Below, piece by piece: positions 36,756 to 45,118 of a stretch of 64,000 nucleotides of DNA. This stretch comes from Amycolatopsis sp. WAC 01376. Its GTDB lineage: Bacteria > Actinomycetota > Actinomycetes > Mycobacteriales > Pseudonocardiaceae. Where the stretch lies: positions 1,798,001 through 1,862,000 of the forward strand of contig NZ_QHKL01000001.1 of the NCBI RefSeq assembly GCF_003947415.1, in the 5' to 3' direction. Position 1 is the stretch's first letter, and every line of letters starts with the position of its first letter. Under the pieces are notes generated by a model. That model saw only the letters and a program-made list of their open reading frames with translations. It searched no databases and had not been told where the DNA came from. Both the position numbers and the translations under genes were made by a program.

Positions 36756-38213
36756 ATGGCGGAGCAGCGCACCCGGTCCACACTGGACCGGTTCTTCAAG
36801 ATCAGCGAGCGCGGCTCGACACCGGGGCGTGAGGTCCGCGGCGGGATCGTCACCTTCTTCACGATGGCCTACATCGTCGTCCTCAACCCGCTGATCCTCG
36901 GCAGCTTCTCCGCGGACGACGCGGGCGCGCACAAGGACGTCCTCGGCAACATCCTCCCGGTGCCGCAGGTCGCCGCGGTGACCGCGCTGGTCGCCGGGGT
37001 GCTGACCATCATCATGGGCCTGGTCGCGAACTACCCGTTCGCCATCGCCACCGGCCTCGGCATCAACAGCCTGATCGCGGTCACCTTCGCCTCCCAGATG
37101 ACCTGGCCCGAGGCGATGGGCCTGGTGGTGATCGAGGGGCTGGTCATCGTCCTGCTGGTCTTCGCCGGCATCCGCACGGCGGTGTTCAACGCCGTGCCGC
37201 CGCCGCTGAAATCCGCGATCGCGGTCGGCATCGGCCTGTTCATCTGCCTGATCGGCCTGGTCGACGCCGGATTCGTCCGCCGCGTCCCGGACGACGCGAA
37301 GACGACCGTGCCGGTGGGGCTCGGCATCAACGGTTCGATCGCGTCGTGGCCGACGCTGGTGTTCGTCGTCGGCCTGCTGGTCACCGGCATCCTGGTGGCG
37401 AAGCGGGTCAAGGGCGCGATCCTGATCGGTGTGCTCGCCTCGACCGTGCTGGCGATCGTCGTCGAGGCCATCACCAAGGTCGGTCCGTCGAAGGGCGTCA
37501 ACCCGCTGGGCTGGAACCTCGGCTACCCGGCGCTGCCGGATCAGGTACTCGGCATGCCGGACCTCTCGCTGGTCGGCGAGATCTCCTTCGGCGCCTGGAC
37601 GCGGCTGCCGATCATCACCGTCGTGCTGCTGGTGTTCACGCTGGTGCTGGCGGACTTCTTCGACACCATGGGCTCGATGACCGGGCTGGCGAAGGAAGGC
37701 GGCCTGCTTCCGCCGGACGGCAAACTCCCGAACGTCGGCAAGGCCCTGTTCGTCGACGGCACCGCCGCGGTGGCGGGTGGCTTCGCGTCGTCGAGTTCGA
37801 ACACCGTCTTCGTCGAATCCGCGTCCGGTATCGCGGAGGGCGCCCGGACGGGACTCGCGAACGTCGTCACGGGCGTGCTCTTCATCGCGGCCATGTTCCT
37901 GACCCCGCTCTACCAGGTCGTCCCGGTCGAGGCCGCCGCTCCGGCGCTGGTCGTCGTCGGCGCGCTGATGATGAGCCAGGTCAAGGAGATCGACTTCGCC
38001 GACTTCACCATCGCGCTGCCCGCGTTCCTGACCATCGTGATCATGCCGTTCACCTACTCGATCGCGAACGGCATCGGCGCCGGCTTCGTCAGCTACGTCG
38101 TCCTCCGCTTGGTCGCCGGGAAGGCGAAGGGCGTGCACCCGCTGATGTGGGGCATCGCGCTGATGTTCGTGGCCTACTTCGCGGTCGGGCCGATCCAGGC
38201 CGCATTCGGCTGA
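36756..38213 (+). CDS. NCS2/AzgA-type guanine-hypoxanthine permease
   Basis: 485 residues with about twelve to fourteen membrane helices. AzgA-family signatures: REVRGGIVTFFTMAYIVVLNPLILG, GLGINSLIAVTFA, ADFFDTMGSMTGLAKEGGLL and SSSSNTVFVESASGIAEGARTGLANVVTG. Imports hypoxanthine, guanine or adenine by proton symport. The start region has GAAGGGTGG upstream of ATG 36756. No purine riboswitch is visible in the short leader. Confidence 0.93.
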   Translation: MAEQRTRSTLDRFFKISERGSTPGREVRGGIVTFFTMAYIVVLNPLILGSFSADDAGAHKDVLGNILPVPQVAAVTALVAGVLTIIMGLVANYPFAIATGLGINSLIAVTFASQMTWPEAMGLVVIEGLVIVLLVFAGIRTAVFNAVPPPLKSAIAVGIGLFICLIGLVDAGFVRRVPDDAKTTVPVGLGINGSIASWPTLVFVVGLLVTGILVAKRVKGAILIGVLASTVLAIVVEAITKVGPSKGVNPLGWNLGYPALPDQVLGMPDLSLVGEISFGAWTRLPIITVVLLVFTLVLADFFDTMGSMTGLAKEGGLLPPDGKLPNVGKALFVDGTAAVAGGFASSSSNTVFVESASGIAEGARTGLANVVTGVLFIAAMFLTPLYQVVPVEAAAPALVVVGALMMSQVKEIDFADFTIALPAFLTIVIMPFTYSIANGIGAGFVSYVVLRLVAGKAKGVHPLMWGIALMFVAYFAVGPIQAAFG

Positions 38214-38280
38214 CCAGCGGTTTTGCCAGCCGTGGGCGATCTCACGGGCCGACGACCCGATCGTGAGGTAAGCTAACTAT

Positions 38281-38712
38281 ATGTCCGGAGACACGCACGA
38301 GCGCTCATTGGCGAGCCGCCTGCGTCTCGCGGTGGTGCGGCTCAATCGACGGCTGCGGGCCCAGCGGGCCGGTGACGGCATCTCGCTGACCCAGGTTTCC
38401 GCGTTGTCGACGCTGCACAAATGCGGTGCGCTGACCCCTGGCCAGCTCGCCGCGAAGGAAGGCGTCCAGCCGCCCTCGATGACGAGGGTGATCGCCGCGC
38501 TCGAGGAGATGGGTTACGTCGAGCGCAGGCCGCATCCGACCGACGGCCGCCAGGCCATCGTCGAGTTGTCCGATCGCGGCCGGGCCTACGTGATCGAGCA
38601 GATCACCGCGCGGGAGATCTGGCTGGACAAGCAATTGGCGGAGTTGAGCGCCGAAGAACGCGAAGTGCTCTCTCGCGCCGCCGAGATCATCGACAGGATG
38701 GCGGGGAACTAA
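38281..38712 (+). CDS. MarR-family transcriptional regulator
   Basis: 143 residues. TAAGCT 6 nt upstream of ATG 38281 (leaderless). Winged HTH: LTPGQLAAKEGVQPPSMTRVIAALEEMGYVERRPHPTDGRQAIVEL with the DGRQ wing. The MFS gene starts 5 bp after its stop, so it is probably the autorepressor of an efflux operon. Same locus as Rv0880 (MarR) in M. tuberculosis. Confidence 0.9.
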   Translation: MSGDTHERSLASRLRLAVVRLNRRLRAQRAGDGISLTQVSALSTLHKCGALTPGQLAAKEGVQPPSMTRVIAALEEMGYVERRPHPTDGRQAIVELSDRGRAYVIEQITAREIWLDKQLAELSAEEREVLSRAAEIIDRMAGN

Positions 38713-38717
38713 CAGCG

Positions 38718-40079
38718 GTGACGACCACGGGTAACGAAACACAGTGTCCTTCGAAGACCACCGTTACCCGGGAACCCGCTCCACCACCGCCTCCCGCGCC
38801 CGAGAAGCCGCGCGGGAGCATGTTCTCCTCGCTGAAGGTCCGTAACTACCGGCTCTTCTTCACCGGCCAGGTCATCTCGAACATCGGCACCTGGATGCAG
38901 CGCATCGCGCAGGACTGGCTGGTGTTCACCCTCAGCGGCAACGACCCGATCGCGCTCGGTATCGCGGTCGCGCTGCAGTTCCTGCCGACGCTGTTCCTCT
39001 CGTTGTGGGCCGGGGTGCTCGCCGACCGCGTCGACAAGCGGCGGCTGCTGATCGGCATCCAGATCGCCGTGCTGGCGCAGGCGGTCGTCCTCGGCGCACT
39101 CGACCTGAGCGGGATCGCCGCGCTCTGGCACGTGTATCTCCTCTGCTTCACGCTGGGCGTGACGGCGTCGCTGGAAGTGCCCGCGCGGCAGTCGTTCGTC
39201 GCCGAGATGGTCGGCAGGGACAAGGTCACCAACGCCGTCGCGCTCAACTCGTCGATCTTCAACATGGCCCGCATCGTCGGCCCGGCCATCGCGGGTTTCG
39301 CGATCACCTGGGTCGGCACCGGCTGGCTGTTCATGGCGAACGCGGTGAGCACGGGCGCCGTCATCGCCGCGCTGGTGATGATGAACCCGGAGAAGCTCTT
39401 CCGCGGCCCGGCCATCCCGCGCGAGAAGGGGCAACTCGTCGAGGGCCTGCGATACGTCCGGCGGCGCAGTGACCTGATGACCGTGATGGTGCTGGTGTTC
39501 TTCGTGAGCACGTTCGGCATCACGTACTTCACGTCGCTGCCGATCGTGGCCGCGAACGTCTTCCACACCAACGCTGACGGCTACGGCCTGCTGTCGACAC
39601 TGGTCGCCGTCGGCACCTTCACCGGCGCGCTGATGTCGGCCCGCCGCAACACCCGCGGCGGTCCTCGCGTGCGGCTGCTGCTGATCTCGGCGTTCCTGCT
39701 CGGCGCGTTCGAAGTGGTCACCGCGTTCATGCCGACGTACCTGACCTTCGGCCTCGCGCTGATCCCGCTCGGCTTCGCCACGATCACCTTCCTGAACACG
39801 GCGAACGCGCTGGTGCAGACCGCGGTCAGCCCGGAGATGCGCGGCCGCGTGATGGGCCTGTACGTGCTGGTGCTGATCGGCGGCAACCCCGTCGGCGGCC
39901 CGATGACCGGCTGGATGGCCCACGCCTTCGGCGGCCGCTCGCCGTTCTACATCGGCGGCGCGATCTCGGCGATCGCCGCGGTGGTCTGCGCCGTCGTGCT
40001 GATCCGGCGCGGCGGGGTGAGCCTGCCGGTGCGGCGGTTCGGGAACGGGCTGCGCGTGCTGAAGCGGGAACGGGTGTGA
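38718..40079 (+). CDS. MFS efflux transporter (DHA3 type)
   Basis: 453 residues from GTG 38718. A Pro-rich N-terminus precedes twelve membrane helices. Signature pieces are SLKVRNYRLFFTGQVISNIGTWMQRIAQDWLVF, GVLADRVDKRRLL, FNMARIVGPAIAGF and SPEMRGRVMGLYVLVLIGGNPVGGPMTGW, the MFS_3/EntS-like group. Likely drug or siderophore export under the MarR protein. The next gene starts within its stop codon (GTGA). Confidence 0.88.
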   Translation: MTTTGNETQCPSKTTVTREPAPPPPPAPEKPRGSMFSSLKVRNYRLFFTGQVISNIGTWMQRIAQDWLVFTLSGNDPIALGIAVALQFLPTLFLSLWAGVLADRVDKRRLLIGIQIAVLAQAVVLGALDLSGIAALWHVYLLCFTLGVTASLEVPARQSFVAEMVGRDKVTNAVALNSSIFNMARIVGPAIAGFAITWVGTGWLFMANAVSTGAVIAALVMMNPEKLFRGPAIPREKGQLVEGLRYVRRRSDLMTVMVLVFFVSTFGITYFTSLPIVAANVFHTNADGYGLLSTLVAVGTFTGALMSARRNTRGGPRVRLLLISAFLLGAFEVVTAFMPTYLTFGLALIPLGFATITFLNTANALVQTAVSPEMRGRVMGLYVLVLIGGNPVGGPMTGWMAHAFGGRSPFYIGGAISAIAAVVCAVVLIRRGGVSLPVRRFGNGLRVLKRERV

Positions 40080-40513
40080 ACAGGCTCGGTGTCGAGCCGT
40101 CGGTGACGTCCTGGAACGACGGTGAGGCCCGCTTCCTGGACTGGACGATCGACGGCGTCGCGCTGCGCTCGATGGTTCCCGTGCAGGAGCAGACCCCGTT
40201 GTTCCTGGACGACGAACGGTGGCGTGAGTCGGCGGTCGAGACGCTTTCGCGGTTGCTCGGCCACCTGCCCGGCGATTTCGACGACGGCCGTGTCGCGCTG
40301 CTCTTCTGCCCGCTGTGCGGCGACTTGGGCTGCGGCGGGTACAGCGTCGAGGTCGTCTTCGGCGATGACGTGGTCGAGTGGCGGGCTTTCGGCCACCAGT
40401 ACGACTACGAGCCCTTCGACCCCGATCAGGAGTTCTCGTTCACCGGGGCCCGATTCGACCGGAAGGCGTACGAGACCCTGCTCGGCGACCTCTTGTCGGA
40501 TTACCGGGCCTAA
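40076..40513 (+). CDS. Hypothetical protein with CPLCGDLGCG motif
   Basis: 145 residues, GTG overlapping the MFS stop by 4 nt. No signal peptide or membrane helix. The middle contains FCPLCGDLGCGGYSVEV, a C-x2-C-x4-C cluster that could bind zinc, inside a beta-rich region (VALLFC, VEWRAFGHQYDYEPF). I recognise this only as a small actinobacterial family of unknown function. Its stop overlaps the convergent gene by 4 bp. Confidence 0.7.
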   Translation: MNRLGVEPSVTSWNDGEARFLDWTIDGVALRSMVPVQEQTPLFLDDERWRESAVETLSRLLGHLPGDFDDGRVALLFCPLCGDLGCGGYSVEVVFGDDVVEWRAFGHQYDYEPFDPDQEFSFTGARFDRKAYETLLGDLLSDYRA

Positions 40514-41523
40514 CGGCCGAGCAGCGGCGGCACCATCTTCTCGGCTAGCGCCGGGAGATCGCCGGTGCCCTTGAACTTCAGCGTCTGCCCGTCGGGGTCG
40601 TCGGTGAGCTGCACGACGACGCCTCGTTCGTCGACCTGAGCGGGCAGCCCGGCGATCGTCGTAGTCGGAACGACGGCCGTGGACAGCGCGCTGTAGTCCG
40701 CGGTCACGCCGTTCAGCTCGCACGCGGCGAAGAAGTTCGGCTTCGCCTTGTCGGCGGGCACGCCGAGCGCGCGGCCGAGTTCGCCGCACAACAGCCACGA
40801 GATCACCGGAAGCGGCCGGTCCTTGATCGGGCCCGGCTCGGTCTTCTCCAGTGGGATCTCGCCGTCTTCGCCGATTTTCGGCAACTTCGGCCCGGGCGGC
40901 ATCGCACCGGCGATCAGCGCCTCGGCGAGCGCCTTCGCCTTCTCTTCCGATCCAGGGGTTTCGGTGGTCCTGCCGCGAACGGAGACGCGAAGCACCGGCG
41001 AGGCGCCGTTGTGCGGCGCGACCTCGACGAGTTCGACACTCAGGCTGGTGCCGTCCTTGTCCGTGGCGATGACCGCGAGCTTGCCCGCGACCGTGGTCCT
41101 CGTGGGCAAGCCCCGGCTCGTGTCCTCGGGCAGCCCGGCGATCATCTGCGCGCTGACGTCGAGCTTCGCCGTGACCGCGTGACAGGCCCCTCCCGCTTCC
41201 AGGAGCGTCGGGCCGCCGAGGATCTCCTCCCAGCGCTGCTCCGGGATCACCTGGCACAGCACCTGCGCGCCGGTCTCGTCGGTGAGCGCGGCCACCATCT
41301 CACCCGTCGGCATCAGGACCGGACGGAGCGCCTGCCCGGACGTGGACGGCCAGACCGCGGGCAGTTCGGCCTCGGGCTCGTCGTTTTCGTTCAGCACGGT
41401 GATGGCGACGACGACCCCCACCCCGAACAGCAGCAGGACACTGGTCAGCGCGCAACCCGCCCAGATCCACATCGGACGGTCGGTCTTGCGCGCGATGGCG
41501 CGGTAGTCGTGCGGGGTGGCCAC
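40510..41523 (-). CDS. Membrane-anchored envelope protein, paralogue A
   Basis: 337 residues from GTG 41523, with TAGCTT 6 nt upstream (leaderless). A short cytoplasmic start and one membrane helix (MWIWAGCALTSVLLLFGVGVVVAITV) are followed by an extracellular domain: LPAVWPSTSGQALRPVLMPTGEMVAAL, QVLCQVIPEQRW, GACHAV, PLPVISWLLCGELGRALGVP and a final PPLLGR. Four conserved cysteines may form disulfides. The same layout is seen in the lipoprotein at 42186-43175. Family not recognised; function unknown. Confidence 0.75.
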   Translation of the reverse strand: MATPHDYRAIARKTDRPMWIWAGCALTSVLLLFGVGVVVAITVLNENDEPEAELPAVWPSTSGQALRPVLMPTGEMVAALTDETGAQVLCQVIPEQRWEEILGGPTLLEAGGACHAVTAKLDVSAQMIAGLPEDTSRGLPTRTTVAGKLAVIATDKDGTSLSVELVEVAPHNGASPVLRVSVRGRTTETPGSEEKAKALAEALIAGAMPPGPKLPKIGEDGEIPLEKTEPGPIKDRPLPVISWLLCGELGRALGVPADKAKPNFFAACELNGVTADYSALSTAVVPTTTIAGLPAQVDERGVVVQLTDDPDGQTLKFKGTGDLPALAEKMVPPLLGR

Positions 41524-41957
41524 GGGGAGAAGCTAGCCCGTCGGACGCCCGCTGTCCGGCGAAACGCCAACCCGATGGGTGGATGCGGAGAGTGGGCCTT
41601 CGGGAAGGGGTGCGGTAGACTTCGATCAGCGCTGGTTAGTAAACCGGCGAAGTGGACCCGGCAGCCTTCCGGACGGTGGGTGGGCCGGGTTTCGCGTATC
41701 CGGGACTCATACGGTTTTGACCTCTTCCCCTAGATGGCGAGCAGCGGTTCTTCGACCGCAGGTAGGTGTCGATACCCGAGGGCGCCGTGGCATCCGTGCT
41801 GCCGGACGGCCCGGTAGAGCACGACCACCGTCGCCACATCCAGCCTCTTTCCCTTGAGGGGTAAGGCAACGTGTCGTGTCTCGGGCGAGACGTGGGCTGG
41901 GTGACGCGACACCGCACTCGCGTGTTACGTCCCCAAGCACGCGAGTCACGCCTTGCC

Positions 41958-42018
41958 GAAGTACATGAAGGCCCCCTTCCTTGCGCCTAGCGCAAGGAAG
42001 GGGGCCTTCATGTACTTC
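41958..42018. repeat. Perfect 61-bp palindrome, GAAGGCCCCCTTCC family
   Basis: 29-bp arms without mismatch (41958-41986 and 41990-42018). The core GAAGGCCCCCTTCC is shared with 25666-25773. It lies between two divergent/tandem genes rather than at an obvious transcript end. Confidence 0.9.
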
Positions 42019-42070
42019 ACGACGGGCCACCAAGGTCACAGCCGTCCCACTGTTACCAGGGATCACATCC

Positions 42071-42101
42071 GACGGTAGCGAAAGCCTCCTTCGCTACCGT
42101 C
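42071..42101. repeat. Hairpin with a competing alternative stem
   Basis: GACGGTAGCGAA (42071-42082) pairs perfectly with 42090-42101. The loop AGCCTCC together with the following TT can instead pair with AAGGAGGC at about 42111-42118. The two structures exclude each other. Confidence 0.6.
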
Positions 42102-42185
42102 AGAGTAGGCAAGGAGGCCCTCACTGCCGGGAGAACGCGTACGCAGGAGCCACATTGGGCGCACCGCGCGTCCGGCCGGGGAGCG

Positions 42186-43175
42186 TCAGCCGCCCAGTAG
42201 TGGCGGCAAGATCTTTCCCGCCAGTTCCCGTAGTTCCGCCTCCGAGCGATCCCGCCACGAGAACCGCAGCCCCTGCCCGGAACCGTTGTCCGTCACCAGA
42301 ACGCTCAACTGCCCGCCGCTCTCCGAAGCCGGGCGGCCCGCCACCGGCTCACCCCGGGGCTCCGTCCGGAGGACGGCGTGCTCGACCCGGATGGGCGAGT
42401 CGTCCGTCGCGGTGGCCGTGCATTTCCCGTCGGAGTACGGCTCCGTGGCCTCGGCGGGAAGGCCGAGCGCGCGTTGGATCTGTGTGCACAGTTTCCACGA
42501 GATCTCGGGCAGCGGAGCGTCGAGGATGCCCGCGCCCGGCTCGACGGGTTTCCGTTCGATGACGTCACGTTCGTTCGCGGCGGGCAGTTTCGGGCCGGGT
42601 CCGAAAGCGCCGCCGAGTATCGCATCGGTCAGCCCGAGCAGGAGGCCTTCGCTCTGGTCGTGCTGCGGCGGGACACGCGTCCAGCTGGTCTCGATCCGCA
42701 GCACGCGCACGTCGGTGCCGGAGAGCTTGGCCTCCACAAAGGACGGTGAGCCGCCCAGGACGACGGTCGCCGGGCGTCCGGCGACGGTCACCTCTTTGCG
42801 TGTGCCCAGTCCTGGCGAGTCGGCCACGGCGGTCCGGTTCAAGGAGATCCGCACCCAGCTGTCCAGGCCGACGGCGTGGCACGACTCGCCGTGCTCCACC
42901 TCGCGCGCGACGTCGCCGCTCATCAGGGTTTTCCAGCGGTCCGCCGGGATCGCCTGGCACAGCACCTGGGCCGCGGTCTCCTGCGGCAGCGCCAGCAGGA
43001 ACTCCCCGGACGGCATCGGCACCGGGCGCAGCGGACGGCCGTTCGCCGTCGGCCACTCCTTGGGGAGTTCCTTCGGCCCGAGCCCTTCTTCGTAGGTGTC
43101 GGCCTTCGTCATGCACCCCGCGCAGAGCCCGGCGATCACGATCGCCAGGAAACCCTTGACACCCCATGTGGTCAC
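42186..43175 (-). CDS. Lipoprotein, paralogue B of the 40510-41523 protein
   Basis: 329 residues from GTG 43175. Lipobox IAGLCAGC near residue 21. The mature domain mirrors paralogue A block by block: LPKEWPTANGRPLRPVPMPSGEFLLAL, QVLCQAIPADRW, ESCHAVG, GPGPKLPAANE, PLPEISWKLCTQIQRALGLP and PPLLGG. The two genes are therefore an old tandem duplication in which one copy kept a membrane anchor and the other a lipid anchor. Function unknown. Confidence 0.78.
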   Translation of the reverse strand: MTTWGVKGFLAIVIAGLCAGCMTKADTYEEGLGPKELPKEWPTANGRPLRPVPMPSGEFLLALPQETAAQVLCQAIPADRWKTLMSGDVAREVEHGESCHAVGLDSWVRISLNRTAVADSPGLGTRKEVTVAGRPATVVLGGSPSFVEAKLSGTDVRVLRIETSWTRVPPQHDQSEGLLLGLTDAILGGAFGPGPKLPAANERDVIERKPVEPGAGILDAPLPEISWKLCTQIQRALGLPAEATEPYSDGKCTATATDDSPIRVEHAVLRTEPRGEPVAGRPASESGGQLSVLVTDNGSGQGLRFSWRDRSEAELRELAGKILPPLLGG

Positions 43176-43220
43176 GCGCGCACGCTAGCGGATCGACGCA
43201 GGTCGGCGCCTCGAAAACGG

Positions 43221-44060
43221 TCACTTCCACCTGGCCGAGGGAGGCGGCTCCAGCGCCTCCCGCAGATCGCCGCCCAGCGCGTCCGCGATGTCTTCGGCGG
43301 TCCAGGCGTCGCGTTCGAGGACGGGATCCTTGATCGCGGTCTGTCGAAGGACGCACAGGATGTCACCGCGGAACCGGAGGATCTGCCCGGTGACCCCCGC
43401 CGAAAGGTCGCTGAGCAGGTACGTCACCAGCGGCGCCACCCGCTCCGGGGTGTGCTCCGGAGTCTGGACGACGGTCGGGTCGTTCCGGGCCATCCGCGTC
43501 CAGGCCACCGGCGCGACGGCGTTGACCCGGATGCCGTGTTCGGCCAGATCGGCCGCCCAGGACGCGGTCATGGACGCGACGGCGCCTTTCGAGGCCGAGT
43601 ACGCGGCCGCGCGGCGCTGGCCGATCATCGAGCCGGAGCCCACGTTCACGATCACGCCGCCGCCCTGGTCGCGCAGCACTTTCGCGGCGGCGGTCCCGCA
43701 GAAGAGCGGGCCGAGCACGTTGACTTCGACCACTTCGCGCATCCGCGCCGGGTCGTCCGCCCAGGGGTCGGCCCGGTAGTTGACGCCGGCGTTGTTGACC
43801 AGGCCGTCGAGCCTGCCGAATTCGGTGACGCACTGGTCGATCAGCCCGGCGGCCAGTTCGGCGTCGGCGACCGAGCCGTCGTTGGACACGGCGCGCCCGC
43901 CCAGCGCGCGGATCTCCCTCGCGACCTCGTCCGCGAGCCCCGCTTCGACGTCGTTCACCACGACCGCCGCGCCCTGCGACGCCGCGTGATGCGCGAATGC
44001 CCTGCCCAGGCCTTGTCCGGCGCCGGTGACGACCACGGCCTTGCCGCTCAGAAGACTCAT
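43221..44060 (-). CDS. Short-chain dehydrogenase/reductase
   Basis: 279 residues. Classical SDR: cofactor motif VVTGAGQGLGRAFA (TGxxxGxG), NNAGVN, and the catalytic S-Y-K in GSGSMIGQRRAAAYSASKGAV. VNAVAPVAWTRMARND follows. The C-terminal 50 residues (DILCVLRQTAIKDPVLERDAWTAEDIADALGGDLREAL) extend beyond the minimal domain, as in hydroxyacyl/enoyl-type SDRs. A CAGACT box 6 nt before ATG 44060 would give a leaderless transcript. The iron box 70 bp upstream may also influence it. Substrate unknown. Confidence 0.87.
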   Translation of the reverse strand: MSLLSGKAVVVTGAGQGLGRAFAHHAASQGAAVVVNDVEAGLADEVAREIRALGGRAVSNDGSVADAELAAGLIDQCVTEFGRLDGLVNNAGVNYRADPWADDPARMREVVEVNVLGPLFCGTAAAKVLRDQGGGVIVNVGSGSMIGQRRAAAYSASKGAVASMTASWAADLAEHGIRVNAVAPVAWTRMARNDPTVVQTPEHTPERVAPLVTYLLSDLSAGVTGQILRFRGDILCVLRQTAIKDPVLERDAWTAEDIADALGGDLREALEPPPSARWK

Positions 44061-44128
44061 GAGGACAGTCTGCCGTCACTCGGAAGGGTGAGATCGGCGT
44101 CTCTCGGCCGAACCCCTTGCCCGGGGAG

Positions 44129-44149
44129 ATGAGGTTAGGCTAACCTCAT
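44129..44149. promoter_or_regulatory. IdeR/DmdR iron box (perfect 21-bp palindrome)
   Basis: ATGAGGTTAG-G-CTAACCTCAT matches the actinobacterial iron-box core TTAGGTTAGGCTAACCTAA at its 13 central positions. It overlaps a possible + strand promoter: TTGCCC at 44117-44122 and TAACCT at 44141-44146, so iron-loaded repressor would block it. Downstream on + there is no solid gene, only the candidate RNA below; on - the SDR gene starts 70 bp away. Confidence 0.82.
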
Positions 44150-44152
44150 ACA

Positions 44153-44240
44153 TGTCCGCTTCGTGGTGGGAGCGGCAGTCAGTTCGGGAACGGACGAAGC
44201 CCCGCAACCGGGTCACCCCCGGAGGCGGGGCTTCGTTCAT
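44153..44240 (+). ncRNA. Candidate iron-responsive small RNA
   Basis: A transcript starting about 7 nt after the iron-controlled TAACCT box would run some 85-90 nt and end at a strong hairpin: ACGAAGCCCCGC (44194-44205) pairs perfectly with 44225-44236, enclosing an inner CCGGG/CCCGG stem, followed by TTCATTCC. A 5' stem GTCCG/CGGAC is also possible. An alternative is a leaderless small gene from ATG 44152, but that frame soon runs antisense to the NAT gene. The hairpin may simply be the NAT terminator. This is inference from layout. Confidence 0.35.
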
Positions 44241-44277
44241 TCCGGCGGGTTCATGGTCGATGACCAGGGCGATTCGG

Positions 44278-45027
44278 TCAAGGCACCCGGGCGAGTTCGA
44301 TCCCGAATTCCTTCCGGTAGGCGTCCAGGATCTCCTGCTCACTCGAAAGCTTGGTTTCCTCACGGACGCCGTGGGTCGTGACGATCAGCTTGCCACCTGC
44401 CAGCGTGACCCGGCCGTGCCTGGTCGGCAGCGAACAGGTCGGCCCCCGCGTGAAATGCGAGTCGGGTGACGTCGCCTGCCAGAACGACGTCGGGACGAAC
44501 TCGTCCAGCGCCCGCGGCCGCCGCTCGATCCGGTACTGGGGCTTGCCGTCCTGGAGGACGTCGATGTCACCGTGGGGCGCGTCGAGGACCAGGAACTCGC
44601 CCTCCGGGTCGGCCTGCGCCTCGGTGGCGGACAGCCGCAGCGGAAACCGGCTGAACCGCCCGAAACCGACGTCGGCCAGCCACGGCTCGTCCAATTCGAC
44701 GCTGACGACGGCGTGGTCGAACGGTGGCCCGAGGGTGCCGTCCGGCCGGAAGACCTTCGCCGACCTCAGGACGGCGTCGAAGCCCAGTTCCCGCAGCAAG
44801 GCGGCGAAGAGCCCGTTCAGCTCGTAACAGAAGCCGCCACGGCCCCGCCGGACGATCTTGTCGAACAGCGCCTCGGTGTCCAGGACGATCGGCTCGCCGA
44901 GGTGGATGCTCAGATTCTCGAACGGCACCGTCGCGAGATGGCGCTCCTGCAGCGTCCGCAGCGCGGCGACGTCCGCTGTGGCGGGCCTGTCGACTCCGAG
45001 TCGATCGAGGTATGCGGCGACGTCCAT
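44278..45027 (-). CDS. nat: Arylamine N-acetyltransferase
   Basis: 249 residues. Catalytic triad Cys-His-Asp is visible: RGGFCYELNGLFAALLRELGF (Cys near residue 68), PFDHAVVSVEL (His) and PWLADVGFG (Asp). The N-terminal VPFENLSIHLGEPIVLD is also typical. It transfers acetyl groups from acetyl-CoA to arylamines and hydrazides; in mycobacteria it acts on cholesterol-derived acyl-CoAs. Cytosolic. A hairpin 42 bp after its stop (44194-44236) can act as its terminator. Confidence 0.93.
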   Translation of the reverse strand: MDVAAYLDRLGVDRPATADVAALRTLQERHLATVPFENLSIHLGEPIVLDTEALFDKIVRRGRGGFCYELNGLFAALLRELGFDAVLRSAKVFRPDGTLGPPFDHAVVSVELDEPWLADVGFGRFSRFPLRLSATEAQADPEGEFLVLDAPHGDIDVLQDGKPQYRIERRPRALDEFVPTSFWQATSPDSHFTRGPTCSLPTRHGRVTLAGGKLIVTTHGVREETKLSSEQEILDAYRKEFGIELARVP

Positions 45028-45068
45028 GCGTCAACCTTGACACCTCGACCGTGCTGGAGGTCAAGACG

Positions 45069-45103
45069 AAAAACGGGGCCCTCCCGGTTAGGGAGAGCCC
45101 CGT
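45069..45103 (-). terminator. Intrinsic terminator of the superoxide dismutase gene
   Basis: ACGGGG-centred stem (45073-45085 with 45091-45103, one bulge) followed on the minus strand by TTTTT, 16 bp after the sod stop. It is the clearest rho-independent terminator in the window. Confidence 0.85.
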
Positions 45104-45118
45104 GTCGTGGCGAGAAGA

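Larger units (their letters stand above)
41524..42185. other. 660-bp gap between the two paralogues, filled with inverted repeats
   Basis: No credible gene is seen; a 60-codon minus frame at 41730-41912 ends in a plausible-looking peptide but has poor start signals. Contents: TTGAGGGGTAAGGCAA at 41854-41869 (same 16-mer as the ends of the MITE-like unit at 4485 and as 52852), a hairpin ACTCGCGTG/CACGCGAGT at about 41919-41947, the palindrome 41958-42018 and the hairpin 42071-42101. Confidence 0.5.

Noticed and set aside
41730..41912. 60-codon minus-strand frame in the gap between the paralogues
   Set aside because: No ribosome-binding site or leaderless box, overlaps the dispersed 16-bp motif, no recognised homology.
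44152..44469. 105-codon leaderless gene behind the iron box
   Set aside because: Most of it is antisense to the NAT gene and crosses a strong hairpin; no family resemblance. Kept only as an alternative to the RNA candidate.
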